Part shown: positions 45,854 to 55,949 of the stretch, piece by piece
Position numbering within the stretch: the stretch's first letter is position 1
How the letters are laid out: every line of letters starts with the position of its first letter
Source of the DNA: Tyzzerella sp. An114
Lineage (GTDB): Bacteria; Bacillota; Clostridia; Lachnospirales; Anaerotignaceae
Length of the DNA stretch: 64,000 nucleotides
Assembly (NCBI RefSeq): GCF_002161055.1
Contig: NZ_NFLT01000002.1
Location: forward strand, 240,695 to 304,694
Direction: 5' to 3'
Program-made: the position numbers and the translations under genes
The notes under the pieces: model-generated
Seen by the model: the letters and a program-made list of their open reading frames with translations, nothing else
What the model was told of the DNA's origin: nothing
Database searches by the model: none

Positions 45854-48800
45854 ATGACTGCTAAAAAATTTAATACTGTTTTTGAAAAAATATCCCTTTC
45901 ACCTAGAATAAAAGAGACTTTTGGTGAAGCTGTTATAAATTCTATACAAATTCACAAACGTGAAAAAATAATGGAAATAAAAATGGTTATGGACCATATA
46001 GTAGATGAAAAAGTTCTTGATGTGTTCAAATATGAGCTTATGGAACAACTTCCTGGGGTTAATGATGTTATAGTTTCATTGTCATTTAATATTCTGGGAG
46101 AGGTTTCTGTTTCAGATATTGTTGAAAAAAGCTGGGATAATATAGTTCATATGATTTCAGAGGAAAGTCCTCTTTGTCGTGGTATTATAAGAAATGCCAT
46201 GTGGGATATTGAAGAAAATAAACTTTATATCCGTGTTAAAAATAATGCATCTTATTATATGTTTAAAAAGGGCATGGATAAAAAAATTGAAGAAAAATTT
46301 AAAGAACAAAATAATATAAATATACGTGTTTTCTTTAAAAATGAAAAACTTACAGATGAACAGAAAGAATGTTTTTATAAAGAAGTTGAAAATAGGGAGC
46401 AAGATATTTTAAATACTGTTATAGAAAATCAGGCTAAAGAAGAAAAAACAAAGGCTGATGAAAAAATAGAGTATGTTGCTGAAAAAGTTAAAAACGGAAT
46501 ACTTATAGGAAAAGAAATTACAGGAGATGTAATAAAGATTATAAATTCTAAGATAGAAGGGGAAAAGGTAATAATAGAAGGTCACCTTTTCAATGTGGAT
46601 AAGAGAGAAATAAAAGGAGAAAAATATATTGTATCCTTCGATATAACAGACCTTTCCGACTCTACAACAGTAAAATTCTTTGTTTCTAAAAATGTTTTTG
46701 ATAAAGAATTAAGTAGTATTATTAAAAACAATGCTTATCTTAAAGTTAGGGGAGATGTTCAGTTTGACAAATATGCAAAAGAGATAAACCTTTTGGCAAA
46801 AGATATTTGTATAGCTGAAAAACCACCTGAAAGAATGGACAATGCCCTTGAAAAGAGAGTTGAACTTCATTTACATACACAGATGAGTAGTATGGACGGT
46901 GTTACATCTGTCAAAAAATACATAGAAAGAGCTGCAAAATGGGGACATAAGGCTATTGCTGTAACTGACCATGGTGTTGTTCAGGCTTTTCCTGACGCTA
47001 TGGACGCAGCTAAAAAAGCTGGAATTAAGGTTCTTTATGGTGTTGAGGCTTATCTTGTAGATGACCTTGGAAGTGTTGTAACTTGTCCTAAAGGTCAAAA
47101 TATTGATGATACATTTATTGTATTTGATATTGAGACAACAGGTCTTTCAAGGGAAAAAGATAAAATTACAGAAATTGGAGCTGTAAAAATAGAAAAAGGT
47201 CAGATTACAGATAAATTTAGTACATTTGTCAATCCTCAAATACCTATAAGTGAGGATATAACAAAACTTACAGGAATAACAAATGATATGGTAAAAGATG
47301 CTCCTGATATTTCAGTTGTTCTTTCACAGTTTATGGATTTCTGTAAGGATTATGTTATTGTGGCACATAATGCAGGTTTTGACGTTGGTTTTATAAGACA
47401 TAATACTAAAGTTTTAGGAATGAAACCTTTTGATAATACAGTTTTAGATACTCTTGAATTGGCAAGAACTCTCCTTCCAGACCTTAAAAAACATAAACTT
47501 GATATTGTTGCTGAGGCTGTTGGAGTGTCTTTAGAGGGACACCATAGAGCTGTAAATGATGCTCAGGCTACAGCTGAAATTTTTATAAAATTTATTGATA
47601 TGATGAAAGATAAAGATGTATATACTCTTGAAGATATAAATGTTTTATCTAGTCGTACAGTAAACTATAAAAAACTTAAACCACATCATGCCGTAATACT
47701 TGTAAAAAATTATAAAGGGTTAAGAAATCTTTATGAGCTTATTTCTATTGCTCATATAGATTATTTCTTTAAACGTCCTAGAATACCAAAAAGTAAATTT
47801 ATAAAAATGAGAGAGGGACTTATAATAGGAAGTGCCTGTGAAGCTGGAGAACTTTATAGGGCTTTACTTGACCATAAGCCTGATGAATATATAAATGAGA
47901 TTGTAAATTTCTATGATTATCTTGAAATACAGCCTTTAGGCAACAACAAATTTATGATAAATTCAAATAAAATTGATGCTGTAAATTCTGTTGAAGATAT
48001 AATGAATTTTAATAGAAAAATAGTTGAGCTTGGAGAACAAAATAATAAACCTGTTGTGGCTACCTGTGATGTTCATTTCATAGACCCTGAGGACGCTGCT
48101 TTCAGAAAAATAATAATGGCAGCAGAAGGCTTTACTGATGCAGATAATCAAGCTCCTCTTTATTATAGAACCACAGAAGAAATGCTCAAAGAATTTGAGT
48201 ATCTTGGAAAAGAAAAAGCAAAAGAAATTGTAATAACAAATACAAATTTAATTGCTGATATGATAGAAAATATAAAGCCTGTTCCTGATGAGACTTTCCC
48301 TCCTAAAATTGAAGGAGCAGAGGAACAGCTTAGAAAAATAACAAATGAAAAAGCTGTATCAATATATGGAGACCCTCTGCCACCTGTGGTTAAAGAGAGA
48401 CTTGATAAAGAGCTTAATTCTATTATATCAAATGGTTATTCTGTACTTTACATAATTGCACAGAAACTTGTTTGGAAATCTGTTGAAGATGGATATCTTG
48501 TTGGTTCTAGAGGTTCTGTTGGTTCTTCATTCGTTGCAACTATGGCGGGAATAACAGAGGTAAATCCTTTACAACCTCACTATGTGTGCCCTAACTGTAA
48601 ATATTCTGATTTTGATTCTGATGTTGTAAAAGCAACAGCTATGGAGGAAGGCTCTGGCTGTGATATGCCTGATAAAATGTGTCCTGTATGTGGTACACTT
48701 CTAAAAAAAGAAGGTCATGACATACCTTTCGAGACATTCTTGGGATTTAATGGAGATAAAGAACCGGATATTGACCTTAATTTCTCTGGAGAATATCAAC

Positions 48801-50191
48801 AGCAAGCTCATGCCTATACAGAGGAGCTTTTTGGAAAAGGTCATGTTTTTAAAGCTGGTACAATAGGTACATTAGCCGATAAAACAGCCTATGGCTTTGT
48901 TAAAAAATATCTTGATGAAAGACATATAACTGCCCATAATGCAGAAATAAATCGTCTTGTATCAGGCTGTACTGGTATAAAGAGAACAACAGGACAGCAT
49001 CCTGGAGGACTTATGGTAGTTCCAAATGACCATAATATATATGAATTTTGTCCTGTACAACGTCCTGCCAATGATACAACATCTAATGTAACAACAACTC
49101 ACTTTGATTATCACTCAATAAGTGGACGACTTTTAAAACTTGACCTTCTGGGCCATGACGACCCTACGGTTATTCGTATGCTTTATGACCTTACAGGAGT
49201 AAATCCTCAGTCTGTATCTCTTGGTGATAAAGATACAATGTCACTTTTTGAGTCTCCAAAGGCTTTAGGAGTTACTCCAGAGGATATAAATTGTGAGACA
49301 GGAACTTTAGGTATACCGGAGTTTGGTACAAAATTTGTACGTCAAATGCTTGTTGACACTAAACCTAAAACTTTTGCCGACCTTTTGAGAATATCAGGTC
49401 TTTCTCATGGTACTGATGTTTGGATAAATAATGCTCAAGAGCTTATTGAACAGGGTGTTATAACACTTAAAGAGACAATATCAACTCGTGACAGTATTAT
49501 GATTTATCTTATAAATAAAGGTGTTGACAAGAAAAAGTCATTTAAAATAATGGAAAAGGTTCGTAAGGGTAAAGGTCTTACTGATGAAGATATTGCAGAT
49601 ATGAAAGCCTCAAATGTGCCTGATTGGTATATAAAATCTTGTCAGAAAATAAAGTATATGTTCCCTAAGGCTCATGCTGCCGCTTATGTTATGATGGCTT
49701 TCAGAATTGCATATTTTAAAGTTAATTATCCTATGGCTTATTATGCTGCATACTTTACTGTAAGAGCTTGTGATGACTTTGATTATGGTACAATGTGTAA
49801 AGGAATTGATGTGGCTAAAGATGCAATAAGGGAAATTAATGAAAAAGGACAATCAGCAACGGCAAAAGATAAAAATAAATTGACTGTCCTTGAAATAATA
49901 GTTGAGTTTTATGCAAGAGGCTTTAAATTCCTTCCTATTGACCTTTATAAATCTGATGCGACAAAATTTATTGTCACTGATGAGGGACTTATACCTCCTT
50001 TCAGTTCCCTTCAGGGCTTGGGACTTACAGCTGCTCAAAGTATTGTTGATGGAAGAAAGAATGTTACAGAATTCCATACAATAGAGGAATTTAAAGAAAA
50101 TACATCAGTAGGTAAAACTCTTGTTGAACTTTTAAAGGAAAATGGAGTTTTAAAAGGTATACCGGAAACAAATCAGCTTACACTTTTTTAA
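45854..50191 (+). CDS. polC: DNA polymerase III PolC, Gram-positive replicative alpha subunit
   Basis: 1445 residues. Order: N-terminal domain and OB fold (to about 335), split PHP domain (KRVELHLHTQMSSMDGVTSVKKYIERA and AVTDHGVVQAFPDA), DEDD 3'-5' exonuclease inserted at about 425-590 (FIVFDIETTGLSREKDKITEIGAV, VAHNAGFDVGFIRHNT, HHRAVNDAQATAEIF), zinc-binding motif CPNCKYSDF with CDMPDKMCPVCG, and polymerase palm GDKEPDIDLNFSGEYQQQAHAYTEELFG. It ends NQLTLF, a likely beta-clamp-binding tail. Full length with no break. Confidence 0.98.
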   Translation: MTAKKFNTVFEKISLSPRIKETFGEAVINSIQIHKREKIMEIKMVMDHIVDEKVLDVFKYELMEQLPGVNDVIVSLSFNILGEVSVSDIVEKSWDNIVHMISEESPLCRGIIRNAMWDIEENKLYIRVKNNASYYMFKKGMDKKIEEKFKEQNNINIRVFFKNEKLTDEQKECFYKEVENREQDILNTVIENQAKEEKTKADEKIEYVAEKVKNGILIGKEITGDVIKIINSKIEGEKVIIEGHLFNVDKREIKGEKYIVSFDITDLSDSTTVKFFVSKNVFDKELSSIIKNNAYLKVRGDVQFDKYAKEINLLAKDICIAEKPPERMDNALEKRVELHLHTQMSSMDGVTSVKKYIERAAKWGHKAIAVTDHGVVQAFPDAMDAAKKAGIKVLYGVEAYLVDDLGSVVTCPKGQNIDDTFIVFDIETTGLSREKDKITEIGAVKIEKGQITDKFSTFVNPQIPISEDITKLTGITNDMVKDAPDISVVLSQFMDFCKDYVIVAHNAGFDVGFIRHNTKVLGMKPFDNTVLDTLELARTLLPDLKKHKLDIVAEAVGVSLEGHHRAVNDAQATAEIFIKFIDMMKDKDVYTLEDINVLSSRTVNYKKLKPHHAVILVKNYKGLRNLYELISIAHIDYFFKRPRIPKSKFIKMREGLIIGSACEAGELYRALLDHKPDEYINEIVNFYDYLEIQPLGNNKFMINSNKIDAVNSVEDIMNFNRKIVELGEQNNKPVVATCDVHFIDPEDAAFRKIIMAAEGFTDADNQAPLYYRTTEEMLKEFEYLGKEKAKEIVITNTNLIADMIENIKPVPDETFPPKIEGAEEQLRKITNEKAVSIYGDPLPPVVKERLDKELNSIISNGYSVLYIIAQKLVWKSVEDGYLVGSRGSVGSSFVATMAGITEVNPLQPHYVCPNCKYSDFDSDVVKATAMEEGSGCDMPDKMCPVCGTLLKKEGHDIPFETFLGFNGDKEPDIDLNFSGEYQQQAHAYTEELFGKGHVFKAGTIGTLADKTAYGFVKKYLDERHITAHNAEINRLVSGCTGIKRTTGQHPGGLMVVPNDHNIYEFCPVQRPANDTTSNVTTTHFDYHSISGRLLKLDLLGHDDPTVIRMLYDLTGVNPQSVSLGDKDTMSLFESPKALGVTPEDINCETGTLGIPEFGTKFVRQMLVDTKPKTFADLLRISGLSHGTDVWINNAQELIEQGVITLKETISTRDSIMIYLINKGVDKKKSFKIMEKVRKGKGLTDEDIADMKASNVPDWYIKSCQKIKYMFPKAHAAAYVMMAFRIAYFKVNYPMAYYAAYFTVRACDDFDYGTMCKGIDVAKDAIREINEKGQSATAKDKNKLTVLEIIVEFYARGFKFLPIDLYKSDATKFIVTDEGLIPPFSSLQGLGLTAAQSIVDGRKNVTEFHTIEEFKENTSVGKTLVELLKENGVLKGIPETNQLTLF

Positions 50192-50222
50192 GATATATTT
50201 AACATAAAAGGAGGTTGGCTCT

Positions 50223-50741
50223 ATGAAGAAAAGCATTTTATTATTAAGTATTATGTTTTTAGTAATGTTGTCTGGCTGTAATACAAATACAGATAATACA
50301 GATGAAGTAGAAAAAAATCAAGAAAATACAACAGATATTTCGGAGGAGATAGCCGGATATATATTCATAGATGGTGATAAATTATATGTTGATGAAGTTG
50401 AGATTATAGAGAATAGCGATAAAGAAAGAATGGAAGAACTTAATATTAATGACAGTGATTTTCCTAATGGATATTATATATATAATCCAACTTTTGAAGC
50501 AGATGAATATAAAATCACAGATGATACAGCCTATGACTTTGTTGATTTTAATTTATATTACATAGATGAAAATGAAGCAGATGGTGACAGAAGATATAGA
50601 ACAAATAATATTGATGAGTTTATAAAGGGTTCTTCATATCGAGAAGAATTACCTCTTGAACAACAGACAATACCATATATTATTGAGTTACACGGTGAAG
50701 ACGTTTATTGTATAAAAGAAGAACTTTTATATACACAGTAA
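50223..50741 (+). CDS. Lipoprotein of unknown function
   Basis: 172 residues. MKKSILLLSIMFLVMLSGC is a lipoprotein signal with lipobox LSGC (Cys19). A short acidic, Asn/Thr-rich linker is followed by a compact domain rich in D, E, Y and I (IAGYIFIDGDKLYVDEVEIIENSDKERMEELNI, YYIYNPTFEADEYKITDDTAYDF). It resembles small surface lipoproteins of clostridia, but I assign no family. GGAGG serves the ATG; the gene starts 31 bp after polC and may be co-transcribed with it. Confidence 0.8.
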   Translation: MKKSILLLSIMFLVMLSGCNTNTDNTDEVEKNQENTTDISEEIAGYIFIDGDKLYVDEVEIIENSDKERMEELNINDSDFPNGYYIYNPTFEADEYKITDDTAYDFVDFNLYYIDENEADGDRRYRTNNIDEFIKGSSYREELPLEQQTIPYIIELHGEDVYCIKEELLYTQ

Positions 50742-50747
50742 AAAATA

Positions 50748-50769
50748 AAGCAGGCTTTTATGCCTGCTT
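50748..50769. terminator. Bidirectional terminator
   Basis: AAGCAGGC pairs with GCCTGCTT around a 6-base loop, with T-rich and A-rich flanks for both converging genes. Its right arm overlaps the stop codon of the glycosyltransferase. Confidence 0.85.
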
Positions 50770-51640
50770 ATATTTTTTTAAGTTCTTTTAGAAGTTTTAT
50801 TTTTATTTTTGGTGTTATATCTTTTGAAATTATAATTTTGTATATCAATATAAGGATATTTTTTATCACAAGAAATTTGTATGAAAAAGCATATTTATTA
50901 TAAATTTTATTTTCTAATAGATAGTTTTTCATGTCATAAAGACCTAATTTTATATCATCAAAATTCTTTTCTGTAAAAGATGAAGTTATGCTTTTTTTAC
51001 GCTGAACATAGCAGTATAATTTTTTATTTATAACAGCTATTTTATTTGATTTATGAAAAAGTCTGTATGAAACATACATATCTTCATAAGTTTTTCCCAC
51101 AGGAAAATATATATTGTTTTCTGTGAAAAGCTCTCTTTTGTAAAGTTTATTCCATGCAAAATTATTTATAAAAACATCTTCTATTAATATTTTAAGAGCT
51201 TTTTCAGATGAAAAAATTTTAGTTTTAAGAGGTTTGTTTTTGATTTTCAATTTTTTGCTTTCTGATATTCTCTTAAACCCACATACAACAATGTCACAAT
51301 TCTTTTTTTCTGCTGTTGTGTACATATATTCTATAAATCTTTTTGAAAAATAATCATCACTGTCAGCGAAAGCTATATATTTTCCACATGAAATTTTTAT
51401 CCCTGTGTTTCTAGCACTGCTAAGACCGGAATTTTCTTGATTTATAACTTTTATATTATCATATTTGTTTTTATATTTTTCTATTATTTTATAAGAATTA
51501 TCCTTTGAACCATCATTTACAATTATTATTTCCATATCTTTAAAAGTCTGATTTACAGCAGATTTTAAACATTTATAAATATATTTTTCTACATTATATA
51601 CGGGTATTATAAGACTTACTTTTATATTTTTCTCACTCAA
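50768..51640 (-). CDS. Family 2 glycosyltransferase
   Basis: 290 residues, GT-A fold. VSLIIPVYNVEKYIYKCLKSAVNQTFKDMEIIIVNDGSKDNSYKIIEKY, NQENSGLSSARNTGIKISCGKYIAFADSDDYF contain the nucleotide-binding Asp residues and the DSDD metal site. The acceptor half is KRxW-like FAWNKLYKRELF and YEDMYVSYRLFHKS. The C-terminus is Ile/Lys-rich. It probably adds a sugar to a surface polysaccharide, but it stands alone. The start is TTG, after GAGGTGA. Confidence 0.88.
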   Translation of the reverse strand: MSEKNIKVSLIIPVYNVEKYIYKCLKSAVNQTFKDMEIIIVNDGSKDNSYKIIEKYKNKYDNIKVINQENSGLSSARNTGIKISCGKYIAFADSDDYFSKRFIEYMYTTAEKKNCDIVVCGFKRISESKKLKIKNKPLKTKIFSSEKALKILIEDVFINNFAWNKLYKRELFTENNIYFPVGKTYEDMYVSYRLFHKSNKIAVINKKLYCYVQRKKSITSSFTEKNFDDIKLGLYDMKNYLLENKIYNKYAFSYKFLVIKNILILIYKIIISKDITPKIKIKLLKELKKI

Positions 51641-51826
51641 AATATCACCTCACTTATATTTACACTTTATAATTTAAAAAGTCTGTAAATATTGTTATAT
51701 AATTAAATGACCATTAGGCTTTTTGTAATTGATAAATTATTTATTTTATACAAACAAAAGTGTTAAATATGACAACAATCACTGTTTTGATACTCTTTAA
51801 TTGATTTTTACTGTAAAAAAAAACTA

Positions 51827-51855
51827 TTGAAGTTTATTCCATAATTTTGTACCAT
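51827..51855 (+). promoter_or_regulatory. Possible purC promoter
   Basis: TTGAAG, 17-bp spacer and TACCAT, a moderate sigma-A-type match. The remaining part of the 315-bp gap upstream is AT-rich with nothing recognised. Confidence 0.4.
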
Positions 51856-51904
51856 AAAAGGGAAGTAATTCATTAATCAACTTAATAAAACTAATACTCT
51901 TAAT

Positions 51905-51931
51905 AAGCCGACGTATTTCGTTACCCGGCTT
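51905..51931 (+). other. Hairpin in the purC leader
   Basis: AAGCCG (51905-51910) pairs with CGGCTT (51926-51931); inside it ACG pairs with CGT around TATTT, leaving TACC bulged. It is the only GC-rich patch in this leader. It lacks the conserved core of the purine, ZTP and PRPP riboswitches as I know them, and no T-tract follows. Confidence 0.45.
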
Positions 51932-51955
51932 TATCGTGATTTTCAGGAGGGCAAT

Positions 51956-52663
51956 ATGAAAAAATTAGATATGCTTTACGAAGGAAAAGCAAAAAAAGTT
52001 TACAGAACAGATGATGAAGACCTTTACATTGTTGATTACAAAGATGATGCAACAGCTTTTAATGGTGCGAAAAAAGGCACAATATCAGGAAAAGGTGTAA
52101 TAAATAATAAGATGACTAATCTTGTGTTTAAATACCTTAATGAAAACGGAGTAAAAACACATCTTGTTGAAGAACTTAGCGACAGAGAAACTCTTGTAAA
52201 AAAAGTAGAAATAGTTCCCCTCGAAGTAATTGTAAGAAATATTGCAGCAGGCAGTTTTTCTGCAAAATATGGCGTGCCTGAAGGTACAGACTTAAACAAT
52301 CCTATCGTAGAATTCTCATATAAAAATGACGCACTTAACGATCCTATGATTAACAATTCACAGATTGAGGCTATCGGTATAGCTACTGCTGAAGAAATAG
52401 AAGAAATCACTGAAAGTGTAAAAAAAGTAAACGAACTCTTACAGAAATTTTTCCTTGAATGTAATATAATACTTGTTGATTTTAAAGTTGAATACGGACG
52501 TTGTAAAGAAGGAATTATACTTGCTGATGAAATTTCTCCTGATACTTGCAGACTTTGGGATAAAGATACAAGAGAGAAACTTGACAAAGACCGTTTCCGT
52601 AGAGACCTTGGCGGTGTAGAAGACGCTTATAATGAGGTTTGGAGAAGAATTACTTCAAGATAA
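51956..52663 (+). CDS. purC: Phosphoribosylaminoimidazole-succinocarboxamide synthase
   Basis: 235 residues. [55 protein letters not shown] at the N-terminus, VVRN-type [18 protein letters not shown], and [29 protein letters not shown] are SAICAR synthetase hallmarks. It couples CAIR with aspartate. AGGAGGG precedes the ATG. First gene of purC-purF-purB. Confidence 0.97.
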   Translation: MKKLDMLYEGKAKKVYRTDDEDLYIVDYKDDATAFNGAKKGTISGKGVINNKMTNLVFKYLNENGVKTHLVEELSDRETLVKKVEIVPLEVIVRNIAAGSFSAKYGVPEGTDLNNPIVEFSYKNDALNDPMINNSQIEAIGIATAEEIEEITESVKKVNELLQKFFLECNIILVDFKVEYGRCKEGIILADEISPDTCRLWDKDTREKLDKDRFRRDLGGVEDAYNEVWRRITSR

Positions 52664-52699
52664 TTTACTCTTTTAATTTAATGGGAGGAAAATCAAAGA

Positions 52700-54181
52700 A
52701 TGCTTAAAGAAGACAACTTATTTGAAGATATATATATTGAAGACGAATTAAAAGAAGAATGTGGTGTTTTCGGTTATTATAATAATGATGATGAAGATAC
52801 AGGAAGAATAGTATATTACGGACTTTTTGCACTTCAGCATAGAGGACAGGAGAGCTGTGGTATAGCTGTAACAGATGATACAGTTGTAAAACAGTATAAA
52901 GATATGGGACTTGTTCCAGAAGTTTTCTCAGAAGATGTTGTTGAAAAGCTTACAGGAAAAATTGGTATAGGTCATGTTCGTTATTCAACAGCAGGTGGAA
53001 GTCTTAGAAATAATGCACAGCCTCTTGTTTCAAGATATGTTAAAGGAACACTTGCTCTTGCTCATAACGGAAATCTTGTAAATGCTAATGAAATTCGTCA
53101 TGAACTTCAGCAGGAGGGTATGATTTTCCAGACTACTATTGATTCTGAGGTTATAGCATGTAAAATAGCTAAAGAACGTGTAAAATGTGGTTCTATTGAA
53201 GAAGCTATTGAAAGAACTATGTATAAAATAAAAGGTTCATATTCTCTTGTTGTTATGAGCCCAAGAAAACTTATTGGATGTCGTGACCCACTTGGAATAC
53301 GTCCCCTTTCAATAGGAAAACTTAATAATTCTTACATACTTTCATCAGAAACTTGTGCTTTTGACGGTCTTGGAGCAGAATTTGTTCGAGATGTTGAGCC
53401 GGGTGAAATTGTTGTTATAAATGATGATGGTATAAAATCAATAAAAACTCACTGTGGTAAAGAGAAATCAAGAATGTGTATATTTGAATATATATACTTT
53501 GCTCGTCCAGATAGTTTTATTGAGGGTGTAAGTGTTTATGAAGCAAGAAAAGAGGCAGGAAGACAGCTTGCAAGACAGCACGCTGTTGAAGGTGATGTTG
53601 TTATTGGTGTTCCTGACTCTGGTATTCCAGCAGCTTTAGGATATGCTGAGGAATCCGGCATTCCTTATGGAATAGGTCTTGTTAAAAATAGATATATAGG
53701 ACGTACATTTATAAGTCCTACACAAGGTCAGAGAGAAACTGCTGTAAAAATTAAACTTAATGCATTAAGACATACTGTTGAAGGTAAAAGAGTTATTATG
53801 ATAGATGACTCTATTGTAAGGGGTACAACAGTAGCACGTCTTGTAAATATATTAAGAGCAGCAGGTGCTAAAGAAGTTCATATGAGAGTAAGTGCACCTA
53901 AATTCCTTTGGCCATGTTATTATGGTACAGATGTTCCTACAAAAGAAAAACTCATTGCTTGTAAATATGATACTGTGGAAGAAATTGCAAAAGTTGTTGG
54001 AGTTGATAGCCTTGGATATCTTGGACTTGAAAATCTTCACGATATAGCTAAAGGTGCAAAATGTGGTTTCTGTGACGCTTGTTTCACAGGTAACTATCCA
54101 ACAGAAATACCATCAGTTTCAGAGGAGGTCTCAAAAGATGAAACAGAAATACGAAAATCCGCTAAATTCACGTTATGCTAG
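52700..54181 (+). CDS. purF: Amidophosphoribosyltransferase
   Basis: 493 residues of the iron-sulfur type. A 20-residue propeptide precedes the nucleophile Cys21 in EECGVFGYY. Glutaminase domain: LFALQHRGQESCGIAV, HVRYSTAGGSLRNNAQPLV, LAHNGNLVNANEIR. PRTase motif: RVIMIDDSIVRGTTVARLVNILRAAGAKEVHMRVSAP. Fe-S cysteines in FLWPCYYG and KCGFCDACFTG. First committed purine step. Its last 44 bases overlap the start of purB. Confidence 0.97.
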   Translation: MLKEDNLFEDIYIEDELKEECGVFGYYNNDDEDTGRIVYYGLFALQHRGQESCGIAVTDDTVVKQYKDMGLVPEVFSEDVVEKLTGKIGIGHVRYSTAGGSLRNNAQPLVSRYVKGTLALAHNGNLVNANEIRHELQQEGMIFQTTIDSEVIACKIAKERVKCGSIEEAIERTMYKIKGSYSLVVMSPRKLIGCRDPLGIRPLSIGKLNNSYILSSETCAFDGLGAEFVRDVEPGEIVVINDDGIKSIKTHCGKEKSRMCIFEYIYFARPDSFIEGVSVYEARKEAGRQLARQHAVEGDVVIGVPDSGIPAALGYAEESGIPYGIGLVKNRYIGRTFISPTQGQRETAVKIKLNALRHTVEGKRVIMIDDSIVRGTTVARLVNILRAAGAKEVHMRVSAPKFLWPCYYGTDVPTKEKLIACKYDTVEEIAKVVGVDSLGYLGLENLHDIAKGAKCGFCDACFTGNYPTEIPSVSEEVSKDETEIRKSAKFTLC

Positions 54182-55571
54182 TAAAGAGATGTCATATCTT
54201 TTTTCTCCAGACTATAAATTTAAAACATGGAGAAAACTTTGGATTGCTCTTGCAGAAGTTGAACAAGAACTTGGTCTTAATATAACAGATGAGCAGATTG
54301 AAGAAATGAAAGCTCATCAGGACGATATTAATTATGAAGTTGCAGAGGCTAGAGAAAAAGTTGTAAGACATGACGTTATGAGCCATGTTTATGCTTTCGG
54401 AAAACAGGCTCCAAAGGCTGAGCCTATTATACATCTTGGTGCAACAAGTTGTTATGTTGGTGATAATACAGATATTATCATTATGACAGAAGCTATGAAA
54501 CTTGTTAGAAAGCAGCTTATAAATGTTATAAATGAGCTTGCAAAATTTGCTCTTAAATATAAAGATATGCCTACTCTTGGATTTACTCATTTCCAGCCAG
54601 CTCAGACTACAACAGTAGGCAAGAGAGCTTCTTTATGGCTTCAGGACCTTATGATGGACCTTGAAGACCTTGATTATCAGCTTTCAAAAGCAAAACTTCT
54701 TGGTTCAAAAGGTACAACTGGAACACAGGCAAGTTTCCTTGAACTTTTTGATGGTGACCATGAAAAAGTTAAAAAAATTGATGGTATGATTGCTGAAAAA
54801 ATGGGATATAAAGATTATTTCAAAGTTTCAGGTCAGACATACTCAAGAAAACTTGACTATCAGATTTTAAGTGTGCTTTCAGGTATAGCTCAGAGTGCTT
54901 ATAAATTTAGTAATGATATAAGACTTTTACAGCACCTTAAAGAGATTGAAGAACCATTTGAAAAATCACAGATTGGTTCATCTGCTATGGCATATAAGAG
55001 AAATCCTATGCGTTCTGAAAGAATTGGTTCTCTTGCAAGATATGTTATTGCAGACACAACAAACCCAGCTATAACAGCATCAACACAGTGGTTTGAGAGA
55101 ACTCTTGATGACTCTGCTAATAAGAGAATAAGTGTACCAGAAGCATTCCTTGCTGTTGATTCTATACTTATACTTTATAGAAACGTTGTTGATGGTCTTG
55201 TTGTATATCCAAAAGTTATTGAACAGAGACTTAACAGCGAACTTCCTTTTATGGCTACTGAAAATATTATGATGGACGCTGTTAAAAAAGGCGGAAATAG
55301 ACAGGAACTTCATGAGAGAATAAGAGTTCATTCTATGGAAGCTGGAAAAATGGTTAAGATGGAAGGTAAACCAAATGACCTTCTTGAAAGAATTGCAAAT
55401 GACGAAACTTTCGGTCTTACAATGGAAGAACTTAACGCAATTATGGTTCCAAGTAATTTCGTAGGTCGTGCACCACAGCAGACAGAAGAATTTGTTATGA
55501 ATTATGTTATGCCTGTAATAGAGGCAAACAAAGACCTTCTTGAAAATGAGGGAGAAGAAGTAAGAGTATAA
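54138..55571 (+). CDS. purB: Adenylosuccinate lyase
   Basis: 477 residues from the ATG at 54138, preceded by AGAGGAGG within purF. MKQKYENPLNSRYASKEMSYLFSPDYKFKTWRKLWIALAEVEQELG begins the protein; HDVMSHVYAFG, IIHLGATSCYVGDNTDIIIM, LGFTHFQPAQTTTVGKRASLWLQD and the signature QIGSSAMAYKRNPMRSERI follow. It cleaves SAICAR and adenylosuccinate to fumarate and AICAR or AMP. The overlap with purF in another frame implies coupled translation. Confidence 0.96.
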   Translation: MKQKYENPLNSRYASKEMSYLFSPDYKFKTWRKLWIALAEVEQELGLNITDEQIEEMKAHQDDINYEVAEAREKVVRHDVMSHVYAFGKQAPKAEPIIHLGATSCYVGDNTDIIIMTEAMKLVRKQLINVINELAKFALKYKDMPTLGFTHFQPAQTTTVGKRASLWLQDLMMDLEDLDYQLSKAKLLGSKGTTGTQASFLELFDGDHEKVKKIDGMIAEKMGYKDYFKVSGQTYSRKLDYQILSVLSGIAQSAYKFSNDIRLLQHLKEIEEPFEKSQIGSSAMAYKRNPMRSERIGSLARYVIADTTNPAITASTQWFERTLDDSANKRISVPEAFLAVDSILILYRNVVDGLVVYPKVIEQRLNSELPFMATENIMMDAVKKGGNRQELHERIRVHSMEAGKMVKMEGKPNDLLERIANDETFGLTMEELNAIMVPSNFVGRAPQQTEEFVMNYVMPVIEANKDLLENEGEEVRV

Positions 55572-55581
55572 TTTTATATAT

Positions 55582-55611
55582 AAGCCAGAGCTTGAGCTCT
55601 GGCTTTTTTAT
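55582..55611 (+). terminator. Terminator of purC-purF-purB
   Basis: AAGCCAGAGCT pairs with AGCTCTGGCTT, then TTTTT. Confidence 0.92.
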
Positions 55612-55686
55612 TTAAAAATTTTTAAATTGTTTTGTATTGTTTTTTAAATTATAATAATATTAAATTTTAATTATTATGGAGAAGTA

Positions 55687-55905
55687 ATGATGGAAGAATT
55701 AATAAGTATTTTAAAGGATATAAAAAATGAATTAGTTAAAATTAATGATAAATTAAGTGAGATACAGGGAGACAGTGAATATGGTTCTCTGACAGATATA
55801 TATTATAAATTAAATAGAGTTACAGAAAATATAATGGGTTGTGATTATAGTGATATAACAGATGTATGTGATAAATTAGATGAAATATCAAATAAATTGA
55901 AATAA
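55687..55905 (+). CDS. Small acidic helical protein, unknown
   Basis: 72 residues: heptad-like MEELISILKDIKNELVKINDKLSEI, a short linker, then LTDIYYKLNRVTENIMGC and ITDVCDKLDEISNKLK. It looks fully helical, probably a coiled coil, with no signal or membrane part. Two ATG codons (55687 and 55690) follow GGAGAAG. It is a single-gene unit between the purB terminator and its own terminator. I assign no family. Confidence 0.7.
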   Translation: MMEELISILKDIKNELVKINDKLSEIQGDSEYGSLTDIYYKLNRVTENIMGCDYSDITDVCDKLDEISNKLK

Positions 55906-55907
55906 AA

Positions 55908-55947
55908 TAAAAAAGTAATAATTTAATTTTAAATTATTACTTTTTTT
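55908..55947. terminator. Terminator between the small helical gene and tRNA-Thr
   Basis: AAAAAGTAATAATTTAA pairs with TTAAATTATTACTTTTT in a long AT stem with flanking T and A runs. It serves both converging units. Confidence 0.85.
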
Positions 55948-55949
55948 AA

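Noticed and set aside
51641..51955. Purine, ZTP or PRPP riboswitch ahead of purC
   Set aside because: None of the conserved core sequences could be found; only a single hairpin is visible.
52036..52587. Minus-strand frame of 183 codons across purC
   Set aside because: It is a shadow of purC: serine-rich low-complexity product and no ribosome site.
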